From Caenorhabditis elegans (lineage: Eukaryota; Nematoda; Chromadorea; Rhabditida; Rhabditidae): DNA of 64,000 nt. Below are positions 24,801-32,857 of this stretch, piece after piece; within the stretch, counting starts at the first letter, position 1, and the number at the start of each line of letters is the position of its first letter. A program made the translations under genes and the position numbers. The stretch is taken from NCBI RefSeq assembly GCF_000002985.6, contig NC_003281.10, positions 11,036,001-11,100,000 of the forward strand, in the 5' to 3' direction. Below the pieces are notes generated by a model, which was not told the DNA's origin, made no database searches, and saw only the letters and a list, made by a program, of their open reading frames with translations.

Positions 24801-25840
24801 GTGACGATTTGTTGAGATCATTCACCACACAAGATGGAAATGGTGGAAATCGTCTTGCCGGACTTCAGGAAATGCCAAAAACTTGGTCAAGTGAATCAAA
24901 TGTTCTTGGAACAGAGATACTTGCCAATTGGAAACCTCAATGGGAAAAATTTATGAATACTGGAGCCAGTGAGTGTGTCGGAAAGGAGTGGAAAAAAGCG
25001 AAAATTTAATGATTTTTTTTTGTTTGAAAATCGGCAAATTAAACTTCAAAGTTGCGAAAAAAAAAACGAAAATTAGACGATTTTACACTAAAAATTGACA
25101 TAAAATGGCACAAAATTGACATATATTTCTTTTTAAAAAATTAAGAAAATAAAATTTTAAATGTTTAAACTCGGAAAAATGGGAATTTCGCGAATTTTAT
25201 ATGAATTTTGTCGATTTTTCACAAAAAAACCCTAAATTTGAGACCGAAAATTGCAATTTTTCCCAAATTCGAGTTTTTAAAATTGTTAGTCAATAAAAAA
25301 ATTATTTGGAAATTCAGAATTCTACAAAAATGCAAATTTTATCTGTTTTCTTCAAAAAAAAATTATTGGAATTTTTCAAAAAGCTGTGCAATTTTTTGAA
25401 TTTTTCCTGAAAAAATGAGAAATTTTCGATCGCTAGCAAAATCGCTAAAAAATAACTAAATTTTCCTTAATATCTCTGCGAATTTCGAAAAAAAATTGAA
25501 AAGTTCTCTTAAAATTCCAAAAAATGGCAAAAAAATTGGAAATTTATCCTAAAAATCCCAAAAAAACTTGAAAAGTTCTCTTAAAAAATTCCAAAAAACC
25601 GAAAAATTTCTCTTAAAAATGCCAAAAAACCTTTTTAAAATCTTCAAAAAGTCCAAAAAAAAATTGAAAATTTATCTTAAAAATGCCAAAAAAACCGAAA
25701 AATTATCTTCAAAAAGTCCAGAACCAGAAAAAATTGGAAATTTGTCCTAAAAATCCCAAAAACTTGAAAAATTCTCTTAAAACCCCAAAAATAATCCAAT
25801 TTGTTTCAGAGCCCATCACATTCGTCCCAAAGAAGAAATA
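837..25840 (+). CDS. Uncharacterised 1074-residue low-complexity, charged protein (18 exons)
   Basis: Exons: 837-860, 954-1064, 2431-2511, 6093-6259, 6952-6990, 7050-7175, 7864-8008, 8064-8133, 8935-9515, 12680-12708, 12842-13124, 16815-16941, 20000-20276, 21278-21395, 21920-22447, 22866-23085, 24702-24968, 25809-25840. The joined length is 3225 nt with no internal stop, and every intron phase matches, including a 29-nt microexon. Residues about 355-430 are a Lys/Glu/Arg-rich predicted helix (KKKKK, then EEREARRAKNRK and QEARQAAEEARQ). Pro-, Ser- and Gln-rich tracts follow; a basic patch (GKNRKKNKKQ) lies near residue 780, and the tail ends in FVPKKK with a Trp-containing motif (NWKPQWEKF). 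There is no signal peptide or membrane segment, so a nuclear or cytoplasmic scaffold is plausible. I do not recognise the family. The ATG at 837 begins a very short first exon and is the least certain part; alternative downstream starts are likely given the promoter-like islands in its introns. Confidence 0.75.
1065..1320. repeat. Tandem direct duplication, ~133-bp period
   Basis: The sequence GTGATTTTATCGATAAATC occurs at 1065 and again at 1198, and about 120 bp after each copy are also similar. The first copy begins exactly at the splice donor after exon 2, so the duplication carries a second, potentially cryptic donor into the intron. Confidence 0.8.
4007..4621. repeat. Nested inverted-repeat elements in intron 3 of the first gene
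   Basis: An outer element with ends CAGGGGTGG and CGACCCCTG (4007-4621) is rich in GGCAAATTGCCG-like words. An inner near-perfect palindrome (4025-4416; ~160-bp arms, ~80-bp loop) interrupts it, with termini AGAGGTGGGCGGATAT and its complement. The inner element is flanked by GTAGCAAAC on the left and GTGGCAAAC on the right, an imperfect ~9-bp target duplication. No transposase frame is present; the open frames across the arms simply mirror one another. It is a non-autonomous DNA-transposon-type insertion. Confidence 0.85.
4786..4812. repeat. (AC)n / (GT)n microsatellite
   Basis: About ten AC units run straight into a GTGTGTG tract, forming a small dinucleotide palindrome inside intron 3. 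Confidence 0.95.
5685..5900. repeat. Degenerate palindromic repeat (CTCGACACGAC ... TTTAAAGGCGCACACC)
   Basis: It has the same ends and core words as the clearer inverted repeat at 11050-11260: TCTCGACACGAC on one side, and TTTAAAGGCGCACACC followed by CGCGTATTTT on the other. A dispersed nematode repeat, here much diverged. Confidence 0.55.
6465..7410. repeat. Dispersed motif ACAAGCATTTCGCCGCGAGACCC, three copies
   Basis: Copies lie near 6465, 7240 (diverged) and 7376, in introns 4 and 6 of the first gene. Each is about 30 bp, ending in GAGACCCGT or GAGACCCAT. They look like fragments of one repeat family; no function is inferred. Confidence 0.6.
8140..10160. repeat. Diffuse tandem array filling introns 8 and 9
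   Basis: Between 8140-8930 and 9600-10160 the sequence repeats units of roughly 80-100 bp built from words such as AAATCGGCGATTTTT, GAAGTTTTT and AAAATTGTCAATTTTGAC. Unit boundaries are blurred by divergence. The array is interrupted only by exon 9 (8935-9515), so the exon sits inside an old satellite. Confidence 0.6.
10277..10616. repeat. Inverted repeat, ~145-bp arms
   Basis: The left arm (10277-10425) and right arm (10468-10616) are near-perfect complements, sharing for example GACTTTTAGACTCGATTTTC and its complement. The ~40-bp loop contains CCCCCCGCGGGGG. A MITE-like hairpin in intron 9 of the first gene. Confidence 0.85.
10620..10860 (+). promoter_or_regulatory. Candidate internal promoter island A
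   Basis: A CT-rich, GC-richer patch follows the hairpin directly and ends with CAGTGATAAGG, a GATA-factor type site. In composition it resembles the region upstream of 837. It could drive a shorter isoform starting at the 12680 or 12842 exon. No start codon joined to an exon was found, so this is inference. Confidence 0.25.
11050..11260. repeat. Palindromic repeat (CTCGACACGA / TTTAAAGGCACACACC family)
   Basis: The left half reads through CTCGACACGATAAATTTTTG and the right half carries the complement of the same words (AACAAAATTTTGTCGTTTGG, AGACCCGTGTTACGG). Same family as 5685-5900. Confidence 0.65.
11988..12375. repeat. Inverted repeat, ~125-bp arms (family A, full copy)
   Basis: The left arm begins GACTGAAAAGAGGTGGAGCG and the right arm ends with a near complement. 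Inner arm sequences include TTTTGTACTACACGTGGACA and its exact complement. The loop contains a second small palindrome around 12150-12200. A diverged copy lies at 23285-23675. Confidence 0.85.
13188..13740. repeat. Direct duplication inside intron 11
   Basis: AAAATTGAGATTT, then AAAAGTGCGAATTTTCACT, then TTTTGCTCCCAAATTTRTTAG occur in the same order at 13188-13360 and 13530-13700. This indicates an old ~340-bp tandem duplication of intron sequence. Confidence 0.6.
14680..15130. promoter_or_regulatory. Candidate internal promoter island B
   Basis: A CT- and GC-rich island in intron 11 contains CTCTCTCTCTCTCTTTC, a (CA)7 run near 14846 and a CTGCGTCTTCC motif near 14775. Composition changes sharply from the AT-rich flanks. 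It is plausibly an alternative promoter for the downstream exons beginning at 16815. Open frames on both strands across it contain simple-sequence peptides and are not convincing exons. Confidence 0.3.
15830..16125. other. GC-richer island with unexplained open frame
   Basis: Positions 15830-16125 have mixed, gene-like composition and an open frame of about 72 codons (15910-16128) preceded by CT-rich DNA. No splice pattern joins it in frame to the neighbouring exons at 13124 or 16815, and the peptide is not recognisable. It may be an alternative first exon, a non-coding transcript or a decayed insertion. Confidence 0.3.
16190..16542. repeat. Inverted repeat, ~150-bp arms
   Basis: Near-perfect arms share ATCAAGATTTTAAAAGCTGG and its complement, ATGCTTTATCG, and the outer word TTTTGGGTCAAAATTGGTA. 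The ~60-bp loop lies around 16340-16395. It sits just upstream of exon 12. Confidence 0.85.
18180..18290. repeat. CCAATCAGC / GGGCGGAGC short palindromic repeat
   Basis: AGACCAATCAGCGGTTTGCT, CCGCCCAC, TGATTGGTTGAAAAATGGGC and GATTGGTCTTG form an imperfect hairpin. Related copies lie at 58717-58800 and 59835-59955, so this is a dispersed family. Confidence 0.7.
18490..18580. repeat. Half copy of the GTAGATCAAAC / CCCGCATTTTTTGTAG repeat
   Basis: TTCCCGCATTTTTTGTAGAT, then CAAACTGTAATGAGACAG and CTGACACCACGTG. The same words occur as a full palindrome at 44799-44962. Confidence 0.7.
18680..19330 (+). promoter_or_regulatory. Candidate internal promoter island C (GAGA/CT-rich)
   Basis: This is the most GC-rich non-coding stretch in the first gene. 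It has long CT runs at 18780-18870 and 19134-19150, and a CCGCCGCCGCGCACC / GCGGCGGCGG patch around 19190-19262. It lies ~700 bp upstream of exon 13 (20000) at the end of a 3-kb intron. The composition suits a transcription start region for a short isoform. A 131-codon open frame across it is dominated by simple sequence and is not called as coding. Confidence 0.35.
23285..23675. repeat. Diverged copy of inverted-repeat family A
   Basis: GATTTACGAAGGATTTTGTA and CTACACGTGGACAACT match the 11988-12375 element. The right end reads GCCGCAGACTCGCACCGCCT and TTTTTAGTCC, but much of the right arm has decayed. Confidence 0.65.
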
Positions 25841-27555
25841 AACGTCTAATGAATCAATCGAGAATTCTATCGTTGATTTTGTTTTTTTGTTTGTTATTAA
25901 TTATAATTCCTCTCTCCAATCATAATCATCATCACCGCTCAATCATTTTTATATATGAATTGAAATATTTTTAGTTCTTCCTTCACTTTTGCCTTTTTTT
26001 TTTGTCCCATTGCTTTCCCCTCATTCAAAAATATTCAAATTTGACCCCTTCCATCCAATTCTGAAAATCTTTCCCCCACACAACAACTCTCTCTCCAAAA
26101 AACAAAAAATCTCTCTTCTCCTTACGTAATTCTGGTATAATTTCCCTGTTATCATGTGTTCCTCTTCGAAATGTTGCGAGTTTTTTTTCTTCCATTTTTT
26201 TGCCCCCAAGAATTCCCCAATTTTGTGAAATATTCCCCCTTTTCCCCCGGAAATTTTTAATTTAAAATTTGGCGATTTTAATCGAATTTTCAGGCAAAAT
26301 TTGTTAGAAAATTGAGATTTTTGCGGATTTTACATTTTTTTTTTTTAGTTCATTTTCAGCTGAAATTATCAAAAATTTCGAGTTTTTAGCCAAAATTCAC
26401 AAATTTTCATACGATCATCCACTATTTTCTAAGAAATTCTGAAATTTGGTAGATTTTATTTTTGAGTTTTTAGCCATTTTTCAACCAAAATTTGGGAATA
26501 ATCTGCAAAAATCTGAATTTTCAAACAATTCTAATAAAATTTCAAGCTAAAATTATTAAAATTTTCCAACTTTTTTTCCTGAAAATTTCAAAAAATGTGA
26601 TTTTTTTTCAAAAATTTCCCAAAATTTCAACAAATTCATTTTCAAAATGTTGAAAATGAAATATATATATATCGGGTCCCCCGTTCTCTGTTTAAGTCAC
26701 AATTTTCATATCTCTCCCGATTTTTAAATATCTTTGTGATGTCTCACACACATAAGCCCCGCCCCCGTTTTTAAGCACCGCCCATTTCATTGCCTTTCTC
26801 CGCCCCCCGTTTTCTACAATTTTTCCCCGTTAAATTATACTCCGCCCCTTTCCTGCACACATTTCGACTTCAATATTCATATTATTATTATTTTCAATCC
26901 CAATTTTTTCTTTACTTAAAATTTTCGTGTTGACTCCGCCCCACCGCCCCCAAATTGTCTGTTTGTTTAGAAAAAGCCCCCGTTTATATGATTTTCCGCT
27001 TTGGAATAATAAAAGTGGACGTTTCTTTGTCTGGAAATTACAGAAAATTTTGAAATCGGATAAAAATTGCAGACCGCGCACGGAAAAGTGGGCATGTCCT
27101 ACCGGTTGCAAGCGTGACGCGCGCATTTTTCGGAACTGAAATTTTTGCGAAATGTAGGAATCTCGGTTTTCGAGCGAGTTTTTATCGAATTTGGGTAATT
27201 AATAATAATAATTGGTTTCAAAAATGGTAAAAATCATTTTTAGTTTGAAAAATCTGATTTTTGACTTGAAACTGTTTAGAAGCTGTATATTTAATAATTT
27301 ATCAATTTTATACTGATTTTTAAGGGTTTTCAAGTTTTTTTTCCCACTTTTCCGCTATTTTTGACCCGAGAATCCTGTAAAATCTGCAATTAATCAACAA
27401 AGAAACAGCAAAGAAAACCCTGCGTCTCCTCGTCTCCCCACACTCTCTCGCCGTCTGCATTTTCGCGTGACGGTGTTTGCACACACTGGCGTCGCCGCGA
27501 AAATATTCTTTAATTCAAACGCGAAATCAATTTTTCGCACTATTTTCCCCGCGTA
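25841..27555. promoter_or_regulatory. Intergenic region and promoter of the second gene
   Basis: No exon is supported. Positions 25841-26150 are CT-rich and probably hold the 3' UTR of the first gene. Positions 26660-27130 contain repeated CCGCCCC blocks and a GC-rich patch near 27070-27125. Positions 27405-27510 (CGTCTCCTCGTCTCCCC, then GCGTCGCCGCG) look like the core promoter 50-150 bp before the ATG at 27556. Only composition and position support this. Confidence 0.4.
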
Positions 27556-30500
27556 ATGTCGAAAATTCCTGTATTTAAGGGCAGTTTCAAGTCGTGGCTC
27601 GCAAAAAACGACGAAAAACCCGCGAAAAGTGTGCTCCTCGAGCCGAAATATCGCGATCACCACGAAAAAATAAGGTAAGCAGGGGGAAATTCCCCATGGC
27701 AACCATTTATTTATTTTCTGAGTTTCAGAAACAAGGAAAACATGGAGGAAGGCGAGAAGCCGGTTTTTGTATCAATGGGTAGGTTTTCTTTGGGAAAAAA
27801 TTGGGGAAAAATGAGGAAAAATGGTTTTTTTGAAATTTTTTTGTTAATTTAAAAAATTTTTTAAATTTCCAGCAAACCCCCAACCAACACGAGAAGACTA
27901 CGAACGTTACGACGAAGATCGTCGGCTTAAAGATAAAGCTCGTGATCTACGAATCGCCCGCCGCCGCAACTCCGCAACCCCAGAAGCCTCCCCGTCCAGC
28001 GATCAATACTTCACACCGGAGCCCGCCGATGACGAATTTGTCACTCCATCCACGTCGAAAAAGTCACAAAAGCCACGTAGCAGTGATGCGACGCCGGTGT
28101 CTTCAAAACCGCCAAGATATTGTAATTTTTTGAATTTCTTTCAAAAAAAAACCTAATTTTCATAATTTTCAGTGCCAAGAACCCCGTTATCAGAGCAATA
28201 CACGTCTTGTCTGAGCCGGAAAATGGAGGAAAACTTTTCAAGAATGCAGGAGCTCATGATCTCCGGCCACTCACCCCATGAAGCCCGTCAGCAGACGATT
28301 CAGGAGAGCTCGGAGCAGCTGGAGCCCAGAGCCAAAGTGACACGTAGCTCATCCCAACCGCCACCGATTGACACTTTGAAGCCGCGTGTGCCACGTATTG
28401 AGTCGCCTTTGGTGAAAAAAACCACGGAAACACCGATTCGTCGCACCTCATATGTTGATACCCTCGTCGCGACGCATCAAATTCAGCTACAGTATTCGGA
28501 TCGAGTTGTTGTTGGTGTTGAACGTCAAATGACAAAGCTGGAGAGCATCAAGGTACAGGAATTGGAAAATTTCTCGAAAAAATCAGTAAAACCCGATTTT
28601 TCCTGGGGGTTTCCGCCGAAAAATTGGATTTTTTTCGCCAATTTTGAATTAAAAATCCATATTTTTCGCTCGAAATTGTCAAAAAATGAAAAAAACATCT
28701 GTATAAATTCACATTTCCCACCGATCGCATAATGCAAGTGCGCTCTGATGCGAATTTGACATTGGAGCGCAGTTGCAACATGCGATCGGCGGGAAATTTT
28801 AATTTTTCACTCAATTCCCAGATTTTTGAGCAGAAATCACGTTTTTCTGTCAATTTTGAGCTGAAACTTACTGTAAATGCGCTCCAATGATAAATTAGCA
28901 CCAGAGCGCAGTTGCAGCATGTGATCGACAGAAAATTGAATTTTTACACCGAAAGACTTTAAAATTCTAAAAAAATAAAATAAAAACACACACTTACAAT
29001 TAAAAATTAATATTTCCTACCAAAAATTTGCTGAAATTTGAATTTGCGCGTAAAATCGGATGTTTGATCTACATAACCGTCGCCAAAGTTCTTACAGAAT
29101 CTCGCGGCCGCTAATAGATCACCAATAATTGCTGAAGAGGCAAAAAAACGACGAAATGAAGCAGAGGCTGTACGGAAACTCATAGAAGTGGAGACGCAGA
29201 ACGCAAAAAAACGGGCGGTCATTCAGGAATTAAAGGATCGAATTGATAAGCTTACTCAAGCACAATTGGCTATACATCAACTCGTTTCAAGGTAGAAATT
29301 CCAAGAAAAAATTTGATTTTTTTGCTCTTTAGGCTCCGCGCCCATATCTTGGCTTCTTAAGGTTTTTGTTTACAGCCAACCATTCTCCGGCGATCCGTAC
29401 AATCAGCGGCTTTTGCGCTCCATCGACAACTGGATGGCGTTGCCGTTTCGCGAATTCGACATTCAAACCGCCCGTGAAATGCTGGAATTGGCGCGAAAAA
29501 TGAAGATCACAATCGACCATTTTCGAAATGTCGCCACGTTGCACAGAAACAGCAAAAGTCTCAATCGATCACTTAACACGAGTCGAAAGAGCATAGCTGT
29601 TAAGGTAAATTAAGCCGTTTTTTGGCAAATTTCTTTTAAAAATCCGCCTATTTTAAGAGAATTTCAAATCGCTTAAAATAGGCGGATGAAACCCCGCCCC
29701 TTTATTGGCTAATTTCATAAAAATAGGCGGATCTTTTCAAGAAATCTCAAAAAATCTGATTTTTGTAGATCAATCCATCATCACAACTGAACCAACAATC
29801 ATCGTCGGACGCAGCCCCGCCCCCTTCAATGAGAGAAGCATCGACACAAATGACGTCACGGCTCGCCGAGTCTGCAATGACTCAGACGAGTCCCCGAAGA
29901 ATTGGTGTTGAACCGTTGGATCTTTCACAATTGTTGGAGAAACACAACTCGTCCTCGCAGACTACACCGCCTGTGGTTGAACCGGTGCTGGCCGAAGTTT
30001 CCGCCGAACCTCAGCGGCCACCAGTGACACTTTCGATGACGGCGCCCGTGTCGACGATTGCCGAGTTTGATAGTATGCTCAATAGCATTTCACTGCACAA
30101 TGAGAGCCTGGAGACTGTCGCCGAGCCATTTTCCCGTCTGAAGACTGATATAAGCTTCCCGTCCACTGTGGAAGAGACGACGCCACGTAGTGGCCGAGTT
30201 TCTCTGGATTCAGAATCGGCGCGGCGACTTTCTGCAGGACTTTCGCACTATTTGGAGCAAGTTAAGAAGGAGAGAGAATCGATGGAAGCTCAGGAATCTG
30301 AATCTGAATCCATGGAATTGGAGATTCCCGTGGTGTCTGAGGTATCAGTCACTACAGAATCAGAGAATCTGGAGGAAGTGGTTTCCGAGCATTCTGATTC
30401 CAAATCCCCGGAAACTCTAGTCGCTTCAGACAACGGAGAAGACTCATCCGGTGGATCGGAGGACCCGAATGCTACACAATTTGAGCATGAAATTGAGGAG

Positions 30501-32652
30501 CACAAAGAGCCCGAAAAACTGGGCCTAATCATAGATCCGGAGGACGAGCAAGACGAGACGAAACGCTTTGTGAATCACGATGAATTCGAACAGAGCCTGG
30601 AGGAAGAGCTGGAGCCACGTGGCAATAATGATAGCGCTGACGATTCGGGATTCTTGCTTGACAACTCGCCGGCACCGCGGCTTAAATCGATTTTTGACAA
30701 TTTGCCGCCGGCGGCGGCGTCGGCAGCAGTGACAGATACACCAAGAGTGCCGGCGGAAGCCGATGAAACGACGTTTGCTGGAATGGATATGGAGGAATAT
30801 TGTCAGCGAGAGTTCTTGAAAGAGATTGTAAGTGTGTAAAAAAGAATGGGCCGAACCGGGGATTGAACCCGGGACCTCTCGCACCCAAAGCGAGAATCAT
30901 ACCACTAGACCATTCGGCCGCGAAACTTTGCTTCCCAGGAGGCAAAGACATGATGCACCATGTGTCAATTTCTGCGGAATTTGTTCAACAGAAATGTCTA
31001 CACACCCAAGAAGCTTGGGAAACCGTGGCCGAATGGTCTAGTGGTATGATTCTCGCTTTGGGTGCGAGAGGTCCCGGGTTCAATCCCCGGTTCGGCCCAT
31101 TCTTTTTTGTTTTCTCTTATTACATCTAAATGTTTAATTTCGCACTTTTTCAGAGCCCAATAATGGTTCAAAAGGCAATTGAGCTTCAGGACGAGCTCCG
31201 CGGAGTCGACTGGCTTACAGCGCAAGATGTTTGGCAGCCACCCTCATTTAAAGATGTTCAAATGGAGTTCGACGACAATTTCGAGTATTTCGACTCGTTT
31301 TCCATACTTATTTGGAGTGCGGTGGTGGATTTAATCAATAAAAACTACCTGAAATTTGGCCGAAAAATGACTGAAAATGAGGAAATCGCGTTTGAAGCGG
31401 AGGCGTTGAAAATGCTCCAAACCGAGCACGGACCCGAATCGAGAAAATCGGAATGGTGCACCGATGTGAAAATGAGCAAGAAACTTGAAGGAATGATGCC
31501 AATGGAGTTGGATTATCGATATGATGTACGCCGAGGTCTACCGGACGCCGAAAAACAAAAATATCAATGGCAACAAGTGCAGATGACAGTTATCGCCGCA
31601 CGTTATGCGAATAAGAATTTGGTACGGAACGTGAAAATGTGAAAAATCTCACAAAATCTCACAAAATCTATACAAAAATCGGAAAAAAAAGCGACGAAAA
31701 TTCAAAATTTCGGTGAAAAATTTTGGCGGGAAAATTCAATTTTTTTAAAGAAAATATAGCTTTTTTGTTTCAAGGTGGAGTGCTCCCAGTGGGGAAATTG
31801 CTTTAAAGCATGCCTATGGTACCACAATGACGGAATATCATGATAAAAAATTCAAAAAAAATTTCTAGATTTTATATGATTTTTTGAAAATTGAAAAAAT
31901 CTCCGTTTTTGCCTAATTCCTTTTTGAATTTCCGCCAATTGGATTCATTCGGTGGAGCGCACTTGCATTATTTTTATTAATTTATTTTATTTTTTTCTCA
32001 TTATTTCACTGATTTTCTTCATTTTTGGTGTATTTTTATCGGAAAGATAAAGATAAATGCAAATTGTTTGTTTAAAAAATCACTGAAAACGGGTAAAGCT
32101 TTAAAACTATGAGTTCTGACGACAACAAGCCTGAAATTAGCATGTTTCACAGTTTTACGCATTTTCAGTGATTTTTTAATGAGCAATTTGCAATTATCTT
32201 GCATTTTTCTTTGTCTTTCCGATAAAAATACACAAAAAATGAAGAAAATCAGTGAATTAATGAGAAAAATAAAATAAATTAATAAAAATAATGCAAGTGT
32301 GCTCCACCGAACGAATCCAATTGGCGGAAATTTAAAAAGGAATTAGGGGAAAACTGAGATTTTTCCAATTTTCAAAAAGTCATATAAAATCTAGAAAATT
32401 TTTTCGAATTTTTTTATCATGATATTTGGTCATTGTGACCCCATGGGCATGTTCTAAAGCAATTTCCCCACTGGGTGCACTCCCTTTAAAAAAGTTGCCT
32501 AATTTTTTTTTAATCAAAAATCGATTTTTCGTTAGTTTCAACCATTTTTCTCTCAGATCAACGAAGCCAACGAGGTATATGCGACGGAAAAGGAGAAGCT
32601 GGGACAAATGGTGCTGGAATCTGAAATCGACGCGACGGTCACCGATGTTTAG
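27556..32652 (+). CDS. Uncharacterised 947-residue coiled-coil protein (9 exons)
   Basis: Exons: 27556-27674, 27729-27778, 27873-28121, 28173-28552, 29098-29291, 29376-29604, 29769-30827, 31154-31621, 32557-32652. Joined length 2844 nt, one open frame. The N-terminal third is basic and Ser/Pro-rich. Residues about 267-331 form a predicted coiled coil ([16 protein letters not shown] and onward). The large seventh exon is acidic and disordered ([10 protein letters not shown], repeated Glu/Asp). The C-terminus (about 761-947) looks folded, with Trp-rich segments such as [15 protein letters not shown] and [13 protein letters not shown]. There is no signal peptide or membrane segment. The layout recalls large cytoskeletal or centrosomal proteins of the CEP350 type, but I cannot show homology. 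Two tRNA genes lie in the intron 30828-31153 and a long palindrome in the last intron. The next gene starts 205 bp downstream on the same strand, suggesting an operon. Confidence 0.8.
28727..28940. repeat. Two copies of a GCGCTC...GAGCGC hairpin
   Basis: AAGTGCGCTCTGATGCGAAT...GGAGCGCAGTTGCAACATG at 28736-28780 and AATGCGCTCCAATGATAAAT...AGAGCGCAGTTGCAGCATG at 28875-28922. Each is a small imperfect stem-loop followed by a GATCG-containing tail. They lie in intron 4 of the second gene. Confidence 0.7.
30848..30919 (-). tRNA. tRNA-Pro(TGG)
   Basis: The 72-nt sequence folds as a complete tRNA on the minus strand: acceptor stem GGCCGAA/TTCGGCC with discriminator C, anticodon stem CTCGC/GCGAG, loop TTTGGGT with anticodon TGG, and T-loop GGTTCAATCC (the B box). 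A run of six A on the plus strand (30838-30843) is the Pol III T6 terminator. It is intronless and identical to the copy at 31027. It lies antisense inside an intron of the second gene. Confidence 0.97.
31027..31098 (+). tRNA. tRNA-Pro(TGG)
   Basis: Identical in all 72 positions to the tRNA at 30848-30919 but on the opposite strand; anticodon TGG at 31059-31061. A T6 terminator is at 31103-31108. The two genes point away from each other across a 107-bp spacer, and together with their tails they make up nearly the whole 326-bp host intron (30828-31153). Confidence 0.97.
31775..32487. repeat. Long inverted repeat, ~320-bp arms
   Basis: The ends are GTGGAGTGCTCCCAGTGGGG and a near complement. 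The arms stay complementary for over 300 bp (for example TTTATCGGAAAGATAAAGAT on the left and TCTTTGTCTTTCCGATAAAA on the right), around a ~60-bp loop at 32095-32155. It fills the last intron of the second gene (31622-32556). There is no transposase frame, so it is a non-autonomous palindromic element. Confidence 0.9.
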
Positions 32653-32857
32653 GCTTTTAATTAAATACTTTTTTCGCCTATTTATCACTATTATCGGCAA
32701 TATCATTCATGGTCTCTACTATTCTACTAGCTATTTTATGAACTATTTTATTTATTGATTTTTATTTTCACACACACTTTTAAGGCGAAAAAGCGCTGAA
32801 CATATACTGGAAAAATCGATATGCCGAAAAATTCCCAAAAAAAAACATTCACAGAAA
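32653..32857 (+). promoter_or_regulatory. Probable intercistronic region of a two-gene operon
   Basis: The gap between the stop at 32652 and the ATG at 32858 is 205 bp, with no CT-rich promoter block. AACATTCACAG, three bases before the ATG, is a good acceptor for trans-splicing, which in C. elegans operons would use SL2. No perfect AATAAA is seen, although AATTAAA occurs near 32657. Confidence 0.5.

Noticed and set aside
30290..30951. Minus-strand frames opposite the 1059-nt exon and the tRNA
   Set aside because: They are antisense shadows of a confirmed exon and of the tRNA-Pro gene.
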